From positions 39,282 through 103,281 of the forward strand of contig CAZXGS010000004.1 in the NCBI GenBank assembly GCA_964640525.1: a stretch of DNA of 64,000 nucleotides. The letters run 5' to 3'. The translations under genes and the position numbers were made by a program. This document shows positions 1 through 8,841 of this stretch, in pieces. Below the pieces are notes generated by a model. It did not search any database. It had not been told where the DNA came from and saw only the letters and a program-made list of their open reading frames with translations. The stretch's first letter is position 1. Every line of letters begins with the position of its first letter. This DNA is from SZAS-103 sp964640525 (lineage in GTDB: Bacteria; Pseudomonadota; Gammaproteobacteria; Xanthomonadales; Xanthomonadaceae).

Positions 1-380
1 CGGTGCCGGCGTGGATCCCGCTGGTGCTGATCCTGGTGCCGGCGTGGATCGCCGGGCAGCGTTGGCTGCAGACCGCCTGCATCCACATCAGCCTGACCGA
101 CCAGCGACTGATCGTGGTCAGCGGCATCTTCAACCGCAGCACCGATTACGTCGAACTGTACCGGATCAAGGACGTCCACCTGACCCAGCCGTTCGCCGAA
201 CGCATGCTCGGGCTGGGCACGATCCACCTGCGCACCAGCCAGGACAATGCGCCGGTGATCGACCTGGCCGGCATGGTCGACGCGCAGACGCTGTGGAACC
301 AGATCCGCGGTCTGGTCGAGGCGCGGCGCAAGACCATGGGAGTGCGCGAGGTGGACATGAACACCGAGGCCAGCGGCTGA
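1..380 (+). CDS. PH domain-containing protein (YdbS/YdbT-like), 5' end missing
   Basis: The window opens inside this gene. The visible 125 residues begin with a hydrophobic stretch that looks like the end of a transmembrane hairpin (about residues 4-18). A bacterial PH-like domain of the DUF304/bPH2 kind follows, with the family pattern of 'LTDQRLIVVSGIFNRSTDYVEL', basic 'YRIKDVHL' and 'GLGTIHLRTS' strands. Such proteins are small inner-membrane proteins of unclear function, often in pairs. A GTG at position 3 could serve as a start, but the hydrophobic segment suggests that the real start lies upstream of the window. The stop is at 378-380. Family assignment is fairly secure; function is unknown. 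Confidence 0.5.
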   Translation, partial: VPAWIPLVLILVPAWIAGQRWLQTACIHISLTDQRLIVVSGIFNRSTDYVELYRIKDVHLTQPFAERMLGLGTIHLRTSQDNAPVIDLAGMVDAQTLWNQIRGLVEARRKTMGVREVDMNTEASG

Positions 381-414
381 GGACGCCACCGGCCCGACCG
401 CGCCGCGGCCGTGC

Positions 415-2286
415 TCACAGGATCGGCGCCAGCCCCGCGCCGAACGCGGTCAGCACGCGTACCGCGATGGCCTTGAAGCTCATCTGCACTTCAGGGAAAT
501 CGCCGACGGCAGTCCAGCAGGCGTGGAACTGCGGATCGCCTGGCGGTACCGGCTGGCAACCGGGCACGAGCTCGTAGTCGGTCGAGTAGCGAAACGGCCA
601 GAAGTCGAACAGCGGCAGCTTTTCGAACAACTCGTCGATGCGCCCGCTCAGCTTCGATACGGGGTTGTGCGGCCGGCGCGCCACCAGCCAGGAATTGTCC
701 GGGGCGATGTCACGCTCGATGGAGTCGCGCAGTTGCGCGGCCAGCACCGGATCACGGAACACCAGCACGCCCTCGGTGTTGTAGTTGTCCGAGCGCGGGT
801 CGAAGTTGTGCGAGCCGATGATGCCGATGGCATCGTCGATCACCATCGACTTGGCGTGCAGGCTGATGCGCAGGCCGGAGTTGCGCAATCGTGCGGGCTT
901 GGAACCGATCCCCAGGCCCGGCAAACGACCGGATTCGCTGGGCACGCGTGTGCGCGGACGCGCCGATGACCCTTCCACGTCGGCGGCGACGACGGATGCG
1001 GGCGTGCCCGATGCGGCAGCTTCCAGGTCGATCGGCACGTCCGGCGCATACGGCTTGAGTTGGTGGATGTGGAAGCCGAGCTTGCGCAGATTGCGGCGGC
1101 CGTACTTGTAGGCCAGCGCGAACACCGGCAGGGCATCGGTGGAGGCCAGCGAGTTGGTCGAGATCGTCACCCGTGGCGGCTCGGGCCGCTTGTACATGGC
1201 GCGGAACATCCGCCGCGCGCCGCGGGTCAGGACGAGGTAGGGCGTCTGCAACAACACCGAGGTCCTGGCGGTTTCCACCAGTGCACGCAGGTCGCGGGTG
1301 GCGCGCCCGCCCTCGGCGGGCAGGCGATCGTGCTTGCCCGGCGGATCGGCGATGAACTGCACGTCGGCGGCGGCATGCGCGTTGGCGACGAACTTCGCCT
1401 CGATCTGCGCTGCGTCGCTGGCGGCCCGGATCATCGCCAGAACGCGCGGGCCGCGGTGTTCCCCGGCGATCGGCGGACGCGGTGGCGGGCCGTGGTGGGC
1501 GAGCAGGATCGCGGCCACGTCCTTGAGCCGATCCACCGGCACGCTGCGCTCGGCGTCCCAGAACCGGTCGAACGCGCGCTGCATCTCCGCTGCCGCCGGC
1601 CCGGCAACGATGGCGTCGCGGTCCAGGTAGGCCAGGTCCGGGTTCCAGTCGTAATAACGGTCGTCGATGTTGCGCCCACCGGTGATGCCGATCACGCCAT
1701 CGACCACCATCTGCTTGATGTGCATGCGCTGGTTGAAGCGCCGGAAACAGCAGGCGATCGCACCCACGAAGGCCGCCTTGGAGGTGCGCGCGCGATCGAA
1801 GGTGGGGTTGTACAGGCGCATCCGGAAGTTGGCGTGCGCGCTGGCCAGCACCGCCAGCAATTCTGGATCGGAGGGGCCGAACAGTTGGTCCACCAGCAGG
1901 CGCACGTGCACGCCGCGACGGGCGGCAGCGAGCATCTCGTTGAGGAACAGGTAACCGGTGTCGTCGAGGCTGAAGATGTAGGTCTGCAGGTCGATCGAGC
2001 GGCGCGCGCTGCGGATCAGGTTGATCCTTGCCTGCAGCGAGTCCTGCCCGGACTCGACGATGTCCACGTAGTTGACCGGCTTGCCCGGCGTGGACTGCGC
2101 CAGCGCGCGGTCGGCTAGCGCGCGCAGTGGCGAGGGCTGGGCGCAGGCATCGGCGGCCGTGCAGTCCAGCGCGATCGAGCGCGTGCTCACCGCCAGTGCC
2201 TGCGCGCGGTCGAGGTCGCGCGGGCGCAGGCTGGAACAACTGCACAGCACCAGCGCCAGCGCCGCGAACCACGGCCAGCGGCTCAT
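415..2286 (-). CDS. phospholipase D family lipoprotein, cardiolipin synthase-like
   Basis: 623 residues. The N-terminus has a short basic and hydrophobic leader ending in a Cys-rich segment (LVLCSCSS) that fits a lipoprotein signal, so the enzyme probably sits on the periplasmic face. Two HKD motifs carry the PLD fold: HIKQMVVD near residue 188 and HAKSMVIDD near residue 475, both with intact His, Lys and Asp. Family members join or hydrolyse phospholipids (ClsC/YmdC type), though phosphodiesterase activity cannot be excluded. The ATG at 2286 was chosen because it overlaps the yceI stop by four bases, which indicates translational coupling. A Pro/Ala/Arg-rich insert sits between the motifs. 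Confidence 0.5.
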   Translation of the reverse strand: MSRWPWFAALALVLCSCSSLRPRDLDRAQALAVSTRSIALDCTAADACAQPSPLRALADRALAQSTPGKPVNYVDIVESGQDSLQARINLIRSARRSIDLQTYIFSLDDTGYLFLNEMLAAARRGVHVRLLVDQLFGPSDPELLAVLASAHANFRMRLYNPTFDRARTSKAAFVGAIACCFRRFNQRMHIKQMVVDGVIGITGGRNIDDRYYDWNPDLAYLDRDAIVAGPAAAEMQRAFDRFWDAERSVPVDRLKDVAAILLAHHGPPPRPPIAGEHRGPRVLAMIRAASDAAQIEAKFVANAHAAADVQFIADPPGKHDRLPAEGGRATRDLRALVETARTSVLLQTPYLVLTRGARRMFRAMYKRPEPPRVTISTNSLASTDALPVFALAYKYGRRNLRKLGFHIHQLKPYAPDVPIDLEAAASGTPASVVAADVEGSSARPRTRVPSESGRLPGLGIGSKPARLRNSGLRISLHAKSMVIDDAIGIIGSHNFDPRSDNYNTEGVLVFRDPVLAAQLRDSIERDIAPDNSWLVARRPHNPVSKLSGRIDELFEKLPLFDFWPFRYSTDYELVPGCQPVPPGDPQFHACWTAVGDFPEVQMSFKAIAVRVLTAFGAGLAPIL

Positions 2287-2903
2287 GGCAGCGCCGGCGT
2301 CGGCGCGCCGGCAAGGCGAATGTCGAAGGTGAAATCCACCTCGTCCCCCACCAGCCTGCGCAACGAGGTCATCCCGAACGCACGGCGGCTGATCCTGCCC
2401 TGCGCGCGGATCGGACACGCCACGCCGGGGTCGGCACAGCCGGGGGCGAGCGTGAACGCCACCCGGCGTTGCCTGCCGTGCAGGTCCAGCGCGCCCTCCA
2501 GCACCCCGCCCTCGTGCAGCCGCGCGGTCGTGAACGGATTGGAGCTGAAGCGGATCCACGGGTGCTCGGCGGCATCGAAAAATGCCGGCGAGCGCATCAG
2601 TCGCGTGGCGAGCGCGCTGTCGGTGAAAGTCGCACTGTCGGAGGCAAGGCTGACCCGCACGCGCAAGCGGCCGTCGACGAGCGTATCCAGGGTGCCAAGC
2701 AGCGCGTCGAAATGGCCATCCAGCCGGCGCCGCCAAGCCGGACGCACACGGAAATCCACCCGTGAAGCGGGGCCGTCGATCGGCCGACTTTCCACGATCG
2801 CCGACTCCGGTGACGTGGCCTGCACGCCGGGGTCGGCGGCGACGGCTCCCGGGCCAAGCCACAGCAGGCACAGCAACGCGCGGGCTGTTGCGGCACGCGT
2901 CAT
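2283..2903 (-). CDS. YceI-like periplasmic protein
   Basis: 206 residues with a signal peptide ending near AVAADP. The body matches the YceI lipocalin-like fold: 'ASRVDFRVRP' at the start of the barrel, 'ADSATF-TDSALATRLMRSPAFFDAAEHPWIRF' in outline, and 'LHGRQRRVAFTL' further on. YceI proteins bind long isoprenoid or amide ligands in the periplasm; the physiological role is rarely known. The gene lies 13 bases after sixA on the same strand and overlaps the PLD gene by four bases, so the three probably form one leftward transcript. The start at 2903 places the signal peptide correctly; a longer frame upstream lacks family similarity. Confidence 0.5.
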   Translation of the reverse strand: MTRAATARALLCLLWLGPGAVAADPGVQATSPESAIVESRPIDGPASRVDFRVRPAWRRRLDGHFDALLGTLDTLVDGRLRVRVSLASDSATFTDSALATRLMRSPAFFDAAEHPWIRFSSNPFTTARLHEGGVLEGALDLHGRQRRVAFTLAPGCADPGVACPIRAQGRISRRAFGMTSLRRLVGDEVDFTFDIRLAGAPTPALP

Positions 2904-2916
2904 CGATCCGCGGCCA

Positions 2917-3393
2917 TCACGGCATCCAGTACGCCACCAACCTGGCCACGCCCGGTTCGATCGCCGCATCCGCCGGCAGGTGCAGTACCGCGATGCCGGC
3001 GGTGTGCATGCCGCGGAAATCCCCGGACTGGCCGGTGCTCAGCAGCGCGGCCAGATGTTCGAAGCCGGGGTTGTGGCCGACCATCAGCAGGCTGGAGACC
3101 TCGCGGTGGGCATCGGCCAGCGCCATCAACGTGCCGGGTGTGGCCTCGTAGATTGCGTCCACGCGCACGGTTTCGCCGTGGCCGATGGCGTCCTGGGCCA
3201 GGTCGAGGGTCTCGCGCGCGCGTCGCGCCGGCGAGCACAGTGCGCGGTCCGAAAGATAGCCGTGCTCGCGCAGCCAGACCCCGGCCGCCGCGGCTTCGGT
3301 GCGACCGCGCGCCGACAGCGCACGGTCGCGGTCGTCCTGGCCGGGCATCGCCGCCTCGGCATGGGCGTGGCGAAGCAGGATCAACTCGCGCAT
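2917..3393 (-). CDS. sixA: phosphohistidine phosphatase SixA
   Basis: 158 residues of the histidine phosphatase superfamily. The catalytic RH dyad is in LLRHAHAEA (residues 6-14), the second His in MVGHNPGFEHL, and the SPARRARETL motif is present, all typical of SixA. SixA removes phosphate from histidine phosphotransfer domains or PTS proteins in the cytoplasm. The ATG at 3393 has AAGG eight bases upstream and is preferred to an in-frame GTG nine bases earlier. First gene of the sixA-yceI-PLD run. Confidence 0.5.
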   Translation of the reverse strand: MRELILLRHAHAEAAMPGQDDRDRALSARGRTEAAAAGVWLREHGYLSDRALCSPARRARETLDLAQDAIGHGETVRVDAIYEATPGTLMALADAHREVSSLLMVGHNPGFEHLAALLSTGQSGDFRGMHTAGIAVLHLPADAAIEPGVARLVAYWMP

Positions 3394-3428
3394 CGACCGC
3401 ACCTTCGCTACCGGGGAGCTTCACTCTA

Positions 3429-3458
3429 CCGCGGCTGCGGCAAAGGCGACAGCCGCGG
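3429..3458 (-). terminator. GC-rich hairpin between genes
   Basis: A perfect nine-base inverted repeat (CCGCGGCTG / CAGCCGCGG) with a 12-base loop lies between the stop of the upstream leftward gene and sixA. There is no T-run, so it may be a weak or Rho-assisted terminator, or just an RNA stem. Confidence 0.5.
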
Positions 3459-3496
3459 GGATTGCGGTTGTGCATCCAACGTGGTTTGGCGAATCC

Positions 3497-4837
3497 TCAG
3501 TACCAAGGGTCGTACTGCTCAGGCCGGAGCTGGTAGGTGGTCGGAGGCTGCACTGAAAATCCCCATGCAGCCAGTTGCTTGCGCGCGGCTGCGGGGCCGT
3601 CGTTTGCTGCCAGCCAGCGCGCACGTTCCATGGCCCATGTGACCGGTTGGCTGCGCCCGGCCAGGTAACCCCAACTGCGCCAGTCATGGTCGCGGAACGC
3701 GGCTCGCGCAACGGCTACCTGCCCGGGGTCGGCATTGCGCATCCAGGTGATGTAACCGAAATGCAGGTCGGCGCGCTCGGCGATCAGCCGGCCGGCGGCG
3801 CCGCAATCGGCGCGGCGATCTGCGCGCAGGGACGGATCGCTGGAACGGCAGTAGTCGGAGAAGGGCTTGAGCTCGCGGAATTCGTCGAAGAGATAGCCCG
3901 TATCACTGGCCATGCCGGAAGCCAGCGCCATGGCCGGATCGTCGTCGTCGTGCTGCGGCAGGGCGGCCGGGACCGGCAGGCGGTCGAAGGCGGCGAGCAG
4001 GCGCCGTGTCATCGGCGCACCGTAGCTGTCGAAGCGATCGGCAGCAGCAAGCCTGGACAGTGCGGCGCGGGCACCGGCGGTATCACCGGCGTGCAACGCC
4101 GTGGTCAGGGCCACTGCCCAGACCGCACCGTTGCCCGGCTCCAGTTGCTCCAGCCGCGCCAGCGAGCGCGACGATTGGCAGGTGGCGGCAGCGGCCGGGC
4201 AGCGGCGTGCCGCCAGCCACAGCGCCCAACGATCGTCGGCCTTGAGCGCGCGGACGAAGGCCGCATCGGCGCGCTGGCGCAGGGCCGCGGCAGCGGGGTT
4301 GTCGATGGCAGCCGTCACGCGCTGACCGCTGGCCGGATCCCAGCCGTCGGCGGCTTGCCGGTACAGCATCGCGGTGACCACATCGTCAGCGCTGTCGCGG
4401 CGATGCTCCGCGTTGGCCTGCGCCAGTGCGGCCAGATGGTGGCTGTAGGCACGATCATGGGCCAGGTCCTGGCGATGCCCGTTCCAGGCATGGAAAGCGT
4501 CCAGCGCAGGGGTGATGCTGGGCCGCCACACGACCACGGCGGCGAGGGCGATCAGCAGGACGACGAGCAGACGTTTCATTGGTTGGGCTTCCCGGTGGAT
4601 TTCATCGAAGTGTTCCAGGCCGACGGTGGCGGCCAGGTCTGGGACGAGTTCGACCAGCAGCACCGACCACGGCCCGCGCCCGGCGCGCGCCGCCTCGCGG
4701 CAGCGGTCGCCGAAGGCGCTGCGCATTTCGGTGCCGAAGCGGCGCCGGTGCGCGGGCGGATACAGCCACAGCGCGGCGGCATAGACGCGATCGAGCACGC
4801 CGATCCAGCGCGGTGTGGCGGGCACCCGGATGCTCAT
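3497..4837 (-). CDS. unknown protein with permease-prefix-like N-terminus and exported TPR-like body
   Basis: 446 residues, not recognised by name. Residues 1-85 resemble the prefix domain found ahead of some ABC permeases (RLYP-x-HR-RFG-EM pattern) and are clearly related to the next upstream protein. A hydrophobic segment follows (MKRLLVVLLIALAAVVVW, about 87-104), then a roughly 340-residue Ala-rich helical region with paired Cys, which resembles the protein at 7480-8634. The ATG at 4837 overlaps the upstream stop (ATGA). An internal ATG at 4579 has its own GGGAAG ribosome-binding site and would yield just the membrane-anchored body, so two products are possible. Third gene of the PadR operon. 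Confidence 0.5.
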   Translation of the reverse strand: MSIRVPATPRWIGVLDRVYAAALWLYPPAHRRRFGTEMRSAFGDRCREAARAGRGPWSVLLVELVPDLAATVGLEHFDEIHREAQPMKRLLVVLLIALAAVVVWRPSITPALDAFHAWNGHRQDLAHDRAYSHHLAALAQANAEHRRDSADDVVTAMLYRQAADGWDPASGQRVTAAIDNPAAAALRQRADAAFVRALKADDRWALWLAARRCPAAAATCQSSRSLARLEQLEPGNGAVWAVALTTALHAGDTAGARAALSRLAAADRFDSYGAPMTRRLLAAFDRLPVPAALPQHDDDDPAMALASGMASDTGYLFDEFRELKPFSDYCRSSDPSLRADRRADCGAAGRLIAERADLHFGYITWMRNADPGQVAVARAAFRDHDWRSWGYLAGRSQPVTWAMERARWLAANDGPAAARKQLAAWGFSVQPPTTYQLRPEQYDPWY

Positions 4838-5325
4838 GCCGCCGCCTTGCCTCGCGGCACCAGTTCGCGAATGCCGATCGCGAGCAGGAGGGCGCCGGCC
4901 ACACCGGTCGCGACCTGCAACGCCGTCAACGCATCGAATGCGCCTGGGTAGGCGAAGCGACCCAGCACGATGGCGCTGGTCAAGGCGATCAGGGACAGCG
5001 CGAGCAGGCCGGAGCCCACCACTTGCAGGACGATGCCGAGGCTGATGGTCGTGAACTTGGACATGGGACTTCCTTGCTGGGGGTGGAGGGAGGCGAGGCG
5101 CTCGCGGCCGCTGCTGAGCAACAGGTCGGGCAAGGCCACCGCGAGCAGCCAACCCGGCACACCGTGGCGTTCACGCGTGGCCTGGCGGCAGCGCTCGCGG
5201 AAGGCGTGGCGCATTTCCGCGCCCCAGCGTTCGCGGTGGCCGCGCGGGTACAGGCGCAGGGCGATGGCATGGACACGGCACGACCATTGGATCGCGGCGG
5301 GATCAGGCAGCGACCGACCGTTCAT
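4834..5325 (-). CDS. small membrane protein with permease-prefix-like domain
   Basis: 163 residues. The first 85 carry the RLYPRGHRERWGAEMRHAF motif seen in prefix domains of PadR-linked transporters; the rest holds two transmembrane helices (about 95-120 and 130-150). It starts with ATG four bases inside the padR stop and ends inside the start of the next gene, so it is the middle gene of a translationally coupled trio. An internal ATG at 5064 (MSKFTT) has a strong AAGGAAG site four bases away and could produce the two-helix part alone. Function unknown; a membrane stress or transport role is inferred only from PadR linkage. Confidence 0.5.
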   Translation of the reverse strand: MNGRSLPDPAAIQWSCRVHAIALRLYPRGHRERWGAEMRHAFRERCRQATRERHGVPGWLLAVALPDLLLSSGRERLASLHPQQGSPMSKFTTISLGIVLQVVGSGLLALSLIALTSAIVLGRFAYPGAFDALTALQVATGVAGALLLAIGIRELVPRGKAAA

Positions 5326-5675
5326 GCCAGCACCCCGTGGGTGCCGCCGTGGCGGCCGGCGAACGTCACCAGCCGCGCCAGCCGCATGGTCTCGGCGCGC
5401 ACCGCGGCACGTCCTGCGGTGGTCAGCCGGTAGTAGCGCCGGCGCTCGTCATCGTCGTTGGCCGGCCGCTCTTCGGTCTCCGCGACCAGGCGCAGCTCCA
5501 GCAGGCGCTTGAGCGTGCCGTACAGGGTGCCCGGGCCCATCCGCATCGCACCGTCGCTGAGCTGCTCGACCGACTGCATGATCGCGTAACCGTGCAGATC
5601 GCCTTCCAGCAGGGCGAGCAGGATGTGGTGCATGGCCGGGGTGAGCGGTGCGGAGAGTGATGGTTGGGCGGTCAT
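5322..5675 (-). CDS. PadR family transcriptional regulator
   Basis: 117 residues with the PadR winged-helix pattern: LTPAMHHILLALLEGDLHGYAIMQ, then GPGTLYGTLKRLLE (recognition helix region) and RRYYRLTTAGRAAV for the wing. PadR proteins are usually ligand-responsive repressors of neighbouring membrane or transport genes and of themselves. The ATG at 5675 is preferred to one 30 bases upstream because the PadR domain begins here. A perfect palindrome lies about 40 bases upstream and is the likely operator. First gene of a three-gene ATGA-coupled operon. Confidence 0.5.
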   Translation of the reverse strand: MTAQPSLSAPLTPAMHHILLALLEGDLHGYAIMQSVEQLSDGAMRMGPGTLYGTLKRLLELRLVAETEERPANDDDERRRYYRLTTAGRAAVRAETMRLARLVTFAGRHGGTHGVLA

Positions 5676-5710
5676 GGCATGCCGGAGGTTGGTCGACGGC
5701 AGCAACTCTA

Positions 5711-5755
5711 TCGTATATCGATATATCTGTCAACGCTATATCGAACGTCGATGTT
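5711..5755. promoter_or_regulatory. AT-rich palindromic operator candidate for PadR
   Basis: TATATCGATATA at 5714-5725 is a perfect 12-base palindrome, and a second TATATCGA half followed by CGTCGAT lies at 5737-5752. The stretch is strikingly AT-rich for this genome and sits between the divergent padR and AAA ATPase genes, so it probably holds the padR promoter and its operator. PadR binding is inferred. Confidence 0.5.
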
Positions 5756-5835
5756 GCGATCTGGAGGTTCGACCCTGACAAGCGCCCACCGCGCCTCTGC
5801 TATCGTGTGCGTTTCCCCTCGCCTTCCCCGATCCG

Positions 5836-7347
5836 ATGGCCGAACTGCAGGATCTGGCCGCGCTGATTCGCGCCAACACCCCGCTGCTGGTGATCGAGAC
5901 GCCCGACGAGGCGCGCGTGATCGAGCTGTTCCGGCGGGTGCTGGTCGACGTGTTCCGGGCGCTGTACCGCTGGTCGATCACCCAGGGCATGAGCCGGCTG
6001 GACATGGACCGCGAGGACGCGCCAGAAGGCCCGCCCGACGCCACCAGCGTGCTGCGCGCGATCGCCGCCGCACCGCAGCGCGGCATCTATCTATTGCTGG
6101 ATTTCGTGCCGTACTTGGGCTACGCCGGCACCCAGCGGCAGTTGCGCGAGATCGCCCAGCGCCGCCAGTGCGAGGCGCACACGCTGGTGCTGGTAGGCGC
6201 GAAGATCGAGTTGCCACCGGGGCTGGACGAACTGGCGGTGCGCTTCCCGCTGCAACTGCCCGATCCGAACGCGCTGTTGAAAATGGTGCAGGCGGTCGCC
6301 GCCGACTACACCAAGGAAAACGGCGGCAAGCGGGTGACCTTCGATGCCGACGTGGTGCGCACGCTCGTGCGCAACCTTGCCGGGCTGTCGATGACCGACG
6401 CCCAGCGGATCGCCCGCCAACTGGTGTTCGACGACGGCGCGCTGGACGCCAACGACATCCCGCGCCTGGCCAAGCTCAAGTTCGAGCTGCTCAACCGCTC
6501 CGGCCACCTGCATTTCGAGTACGACACCGCGCGCTTCGCCGACGTCGCCGGTGCGCGCCGGCTCAAGCAGTGGGTCGAGCAGCGCCGCGAACTGTTCGTG
6601 ACCGACCCGGCCACGGTCGCCGCGAGCGCGCCGACCGACTACCCGCTCGATCCGCCCAAGGGCATCCTGTTGCTAGGTGTGCAAGGCTGCGGCAAGTCGC
6701 TGGCCGCCAAGTCGATCGCCGGTGGCTTCGGGGTGCCGTTGGTGCGGCTGGATTTCGGCACCCTGTACGACAAGTACCACGGCGAAACCGAGAAGAACCT
6801 GCGCGACGCGCTCGCCTCGGCGGAACAGATCGCGCCGTGCGTGCTGTGGATGGACGAGATCGAGAAAGGCCTGGCCAGCGGCTCGGCGGACGCCGACGGT
6901 GGGGTGTCGCGGCGGGTGCTCGGCTACCTGCTGACCTGGATGGCCGAGCGCGCTTCGCGGGTGTTCCTGGTGGCCACCGCCAACCAGGTCCAGGACCTGC
7001 CGGCCGAACTGCTGCGCAAGGGTCGCTTCGACGAGATCTTCTTCGTCGACCTGCCGCGCGCGGACGTGCGCGCGGAGGTGTTCAAACTCCACCTCGCACG
7101 CCGCAAGGTGGATGCGAGCAGCATGGATCTGGCTTCGCTGGCGGCAGCCTGCGAGGGCTTCTCCGGCGCCGAGATCGAGCAGGCGATCGTATCGGCGCTG
7201 TACGCGGCGCGCGCCGCGCGGCACCCATTGACCCAGGACGACCTGCTCACCGAACTGCGCAACACCCGTCCGCTGTCGGTGCTGATGGCCGAGCAGGTGC
7301 AGGACTTGCAGGCGTGGGCGAAGGATCGGACGGTGCCGGCAGATTGA
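5836..7347 (+). CDS. AAA+ ATPase, Ycf46-like
   Basis: 503 residues. The N-terminal 240 residues resemble the non-catalytic region of Ycf46-type ATPases (LIRANTPLLVIETPDE start). The AAA core has Walker A GVQGCGKSLAAK near residue 280, Walker B VLWMDEIEKG near 336, a sensor-1-like ATANQ and the arginine finger region LRKGRFDEIFF, so it should hydrolyse ATP. Ycf46 of cyanobacteria is linked to inorganic carbon responses, but the role in proteobacteria is unknown. It stands alone, divergent from the padR operon. No strong ribosome-binding site precedes the ATG. Confidence 0.5.
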   Translation: MAELQDLAALIRANTPLLVIETPDEARVIELFRRVLVDVFRALYRWSITQGMSRLDMDREDAPEGPPDATSVLRAIAAAPQRGIYLLLDFVPYLGYAGTQRQLREIAQRRQCEAHTLVLVGAKIELPPGLDELAVRFPLQLPDPNALLKMVQAVAADYTKENGGKRVTFDADVVRTLVRNLAGLSMTDAQRIARQLVFDDGALDANDIPRLAKLKFELLNRSGHLHFEYDTARFADVAGARRLKQWVEQRRELFVTDPATVAASAPTDYPLDPPKGILLLGVQGCGKSLAAKSIAGGFGVPLVRLDFGTLYDKYHGETEKNLRDALASAEQIAPCVLWMDEIEKGLASGSADADGGVSRRVLGYLLTWMAERASRVFLVATANQVQDLPAELLRKGRFDEIFFVDLPRADVRAEVFKLHLARRKVDASSMDLASLAAACEGFSGAEIEQAIVSALYAARAARHPLTQDDLLTELRNTRPLSVLMAEQVQDLQAWAKDRTVPAD

Positions 7348-7479
7348 AACCCGCTCAGCGCGCCAGCATCCTGCCGGTGATCGCCAGCCAAGGCATGACG
7401 ACCAACCTTCGACTATCGCCCGCGGATTGACGCCATCTGCGAATCGCGGCGAGCGCGTTGCTGATGTGATCCTTGTTGC

Positions 7480-8634
7480 TCACGGTCGTTGCGGCGCCAC
7501 CGTGCCCGGCCCAGCCGCGACCTCGGCCAGCGGCGGCACCGGCTCGCCGCGGTTGTTGCGCGCGGTCCAGCCTTCCGGCGGGGTCAGCGGGATGCCGGCG
7601 CGCCGGAACTGCATCTGCAGGACCTGAATCTCGTCATCGGCAGCCGCCCAATCGGCAGCCGCGGCGTCCAGGCTGGCCGGATCGGCGTGGCTGGCGGACA
7701 AGCGCATCCAGTTCTCCTGCTGCCATTGCGCGGTCCGCGCCAGTTCGACATCGGCCGGCGTGGCCTGGCCGGACACGCGCAACAGAGCGCGGCCGAACAT
7801 CCGCCCGAGCAGCGAGTCGGCGTGGGCGAGCAGCGTGCGGCCGATTTGCGCGCAGTCGCGGAAGCGGGTGACGGGCGCATCCGGATGCATCTGCCGATGG
7901 CATGACTTCGCGGTCGCATCCATCGGCGGGATGGTTGTGGCGGCGGCCGCGGATGTCGCCGCCACCAGCGCGGTCGCGCGCGGCGAGAAGCGCGCCGCAT
8001 CCGGATCGGAGGTGGGCACCGGCAGCGGGTGGCGGGTGTAGATGTCCATCCACGCCTTCACCGAGGCCCCAAGGAAATCGTCGTAGACATGCGCCTGCGC
8101 CATGTTCGTCAACGCCGCATCGACGCCGGCCGCGTCCTTGCGCTGGTATGCGGCATCCAGCACCGGAATCCACGCCACCGCGTTGTCCGGTTGCACCTTC
8201 GCCAATGCATCGGCACGCTGCGGGCAGGGATTCTTGTCGTCGCAGCCGCTCAAACGCGGATCGACGTTGGCCCACAGCGACTGCACCAGCGCATCGTCCG
8301 GCGCGGCCTGCGCGGCTTGCCGCAACAGCGCACCGCTGGTGGCCTGTTCGGCACTTGCCGGGTCACTGCCGTCAGCCGCCGGCACCACCATCAGCAGTTG
8401 CGATGCCAGCGCGCGGCTGCGCGGGCTGGTGCTGGAACGCAGGGTGTGCAGCAGGTCGCGCATGTACGCTTGATACGCGGCCTGGTCGGCCTGTTGGGAG
8501 GCAGTGGGCGGCGACGCGGTGGCGGCTTCGGGCGCCGGCAAACCCGAACGATCGGCTGCCGTCGCGTTTGCGGCGGCCGTTCCGGGGGCAGTGGCGGCAG
8601 ACACGACGAGCAGGCCGGCAAGGAGCAAGGACAT
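7480..8634 (-). CDS. exported protein of unknown function, TPR-like
   Basis: 384 residues with a signal peptide (MSLLLAGLLVVSAATA...). The mature part is Ala-rich and helical, with segments such as AKVQPDNAVAWIPVLDAAYQ that look like degenerate tetratricopeptide units, and Cys pairs (SGCDDKNPCPQ; SCHRQMHP...RDCAQIG). The same order of segments and Cys occurs in the body of the protein at 3497-4837, so the two are likely paralogues. The ATG at 8634 places the signal peptide correctly. The 132 bases between this gene and the AAA ATPase hold no further gene. Confidence 0.5.
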   Translation of the reverse strand: MSLLLAGLLVVSAATAPGTAAANATAADRSGLPAPEAATASPPTASQQADQAAYQAYMRDLLHTLRSSTSPRSRALASQLLMVVPAADGSDPASAEQATSGALLRQAAQAAPDDALVQSLWANVDPRLSGCDDKNPCPQRADALAKVQPDNAVAWIPVLDAAYQRKDAAGVDAALTNMAQAHVYDDFLGASVKAWMDIYTRHPLPVPTSDPDAARFSPRATALVAATSAAAATTIPPMDATAKSCHRQMHPDAPVTRFRDCAQIGRTLLAHADSLLGRMFGRALLRVSGQATPADVELARTAQWQQENWMRLSASHADPASLDAAAADWAAADDEIQVLQMQFRRAGIPLTPPEGWTARNNRGEPVPPLAEVAAGPGTVAPQRP

Positions 8635-8841
8635 GTGGGTTCCCACGGGGGCGGATGGTCGGACGCGCGCGGATCGACGTGATGCCACGGCGAGTATGCG
8701 GGCGGGCGGCGGCTTTTCAACCGCCGCCATGCGCCCGCGGCATGCCCCGGGGTGTCTGTCCGGCGGTCATCGGCGCGTTCACGGTCGCGCGCAGGGCGTG
8801 CGCCTGCACCGCGATTCGGTTCGGTGGCACGTTCGCGGCCA

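Noticed and set aside
5756..5800. tRNA-like GGTTCGACCC box
   Set aside because: No acceptor stem or anticodon arm can be drawn around it, and it lies in the padR/AAA promoter gap.
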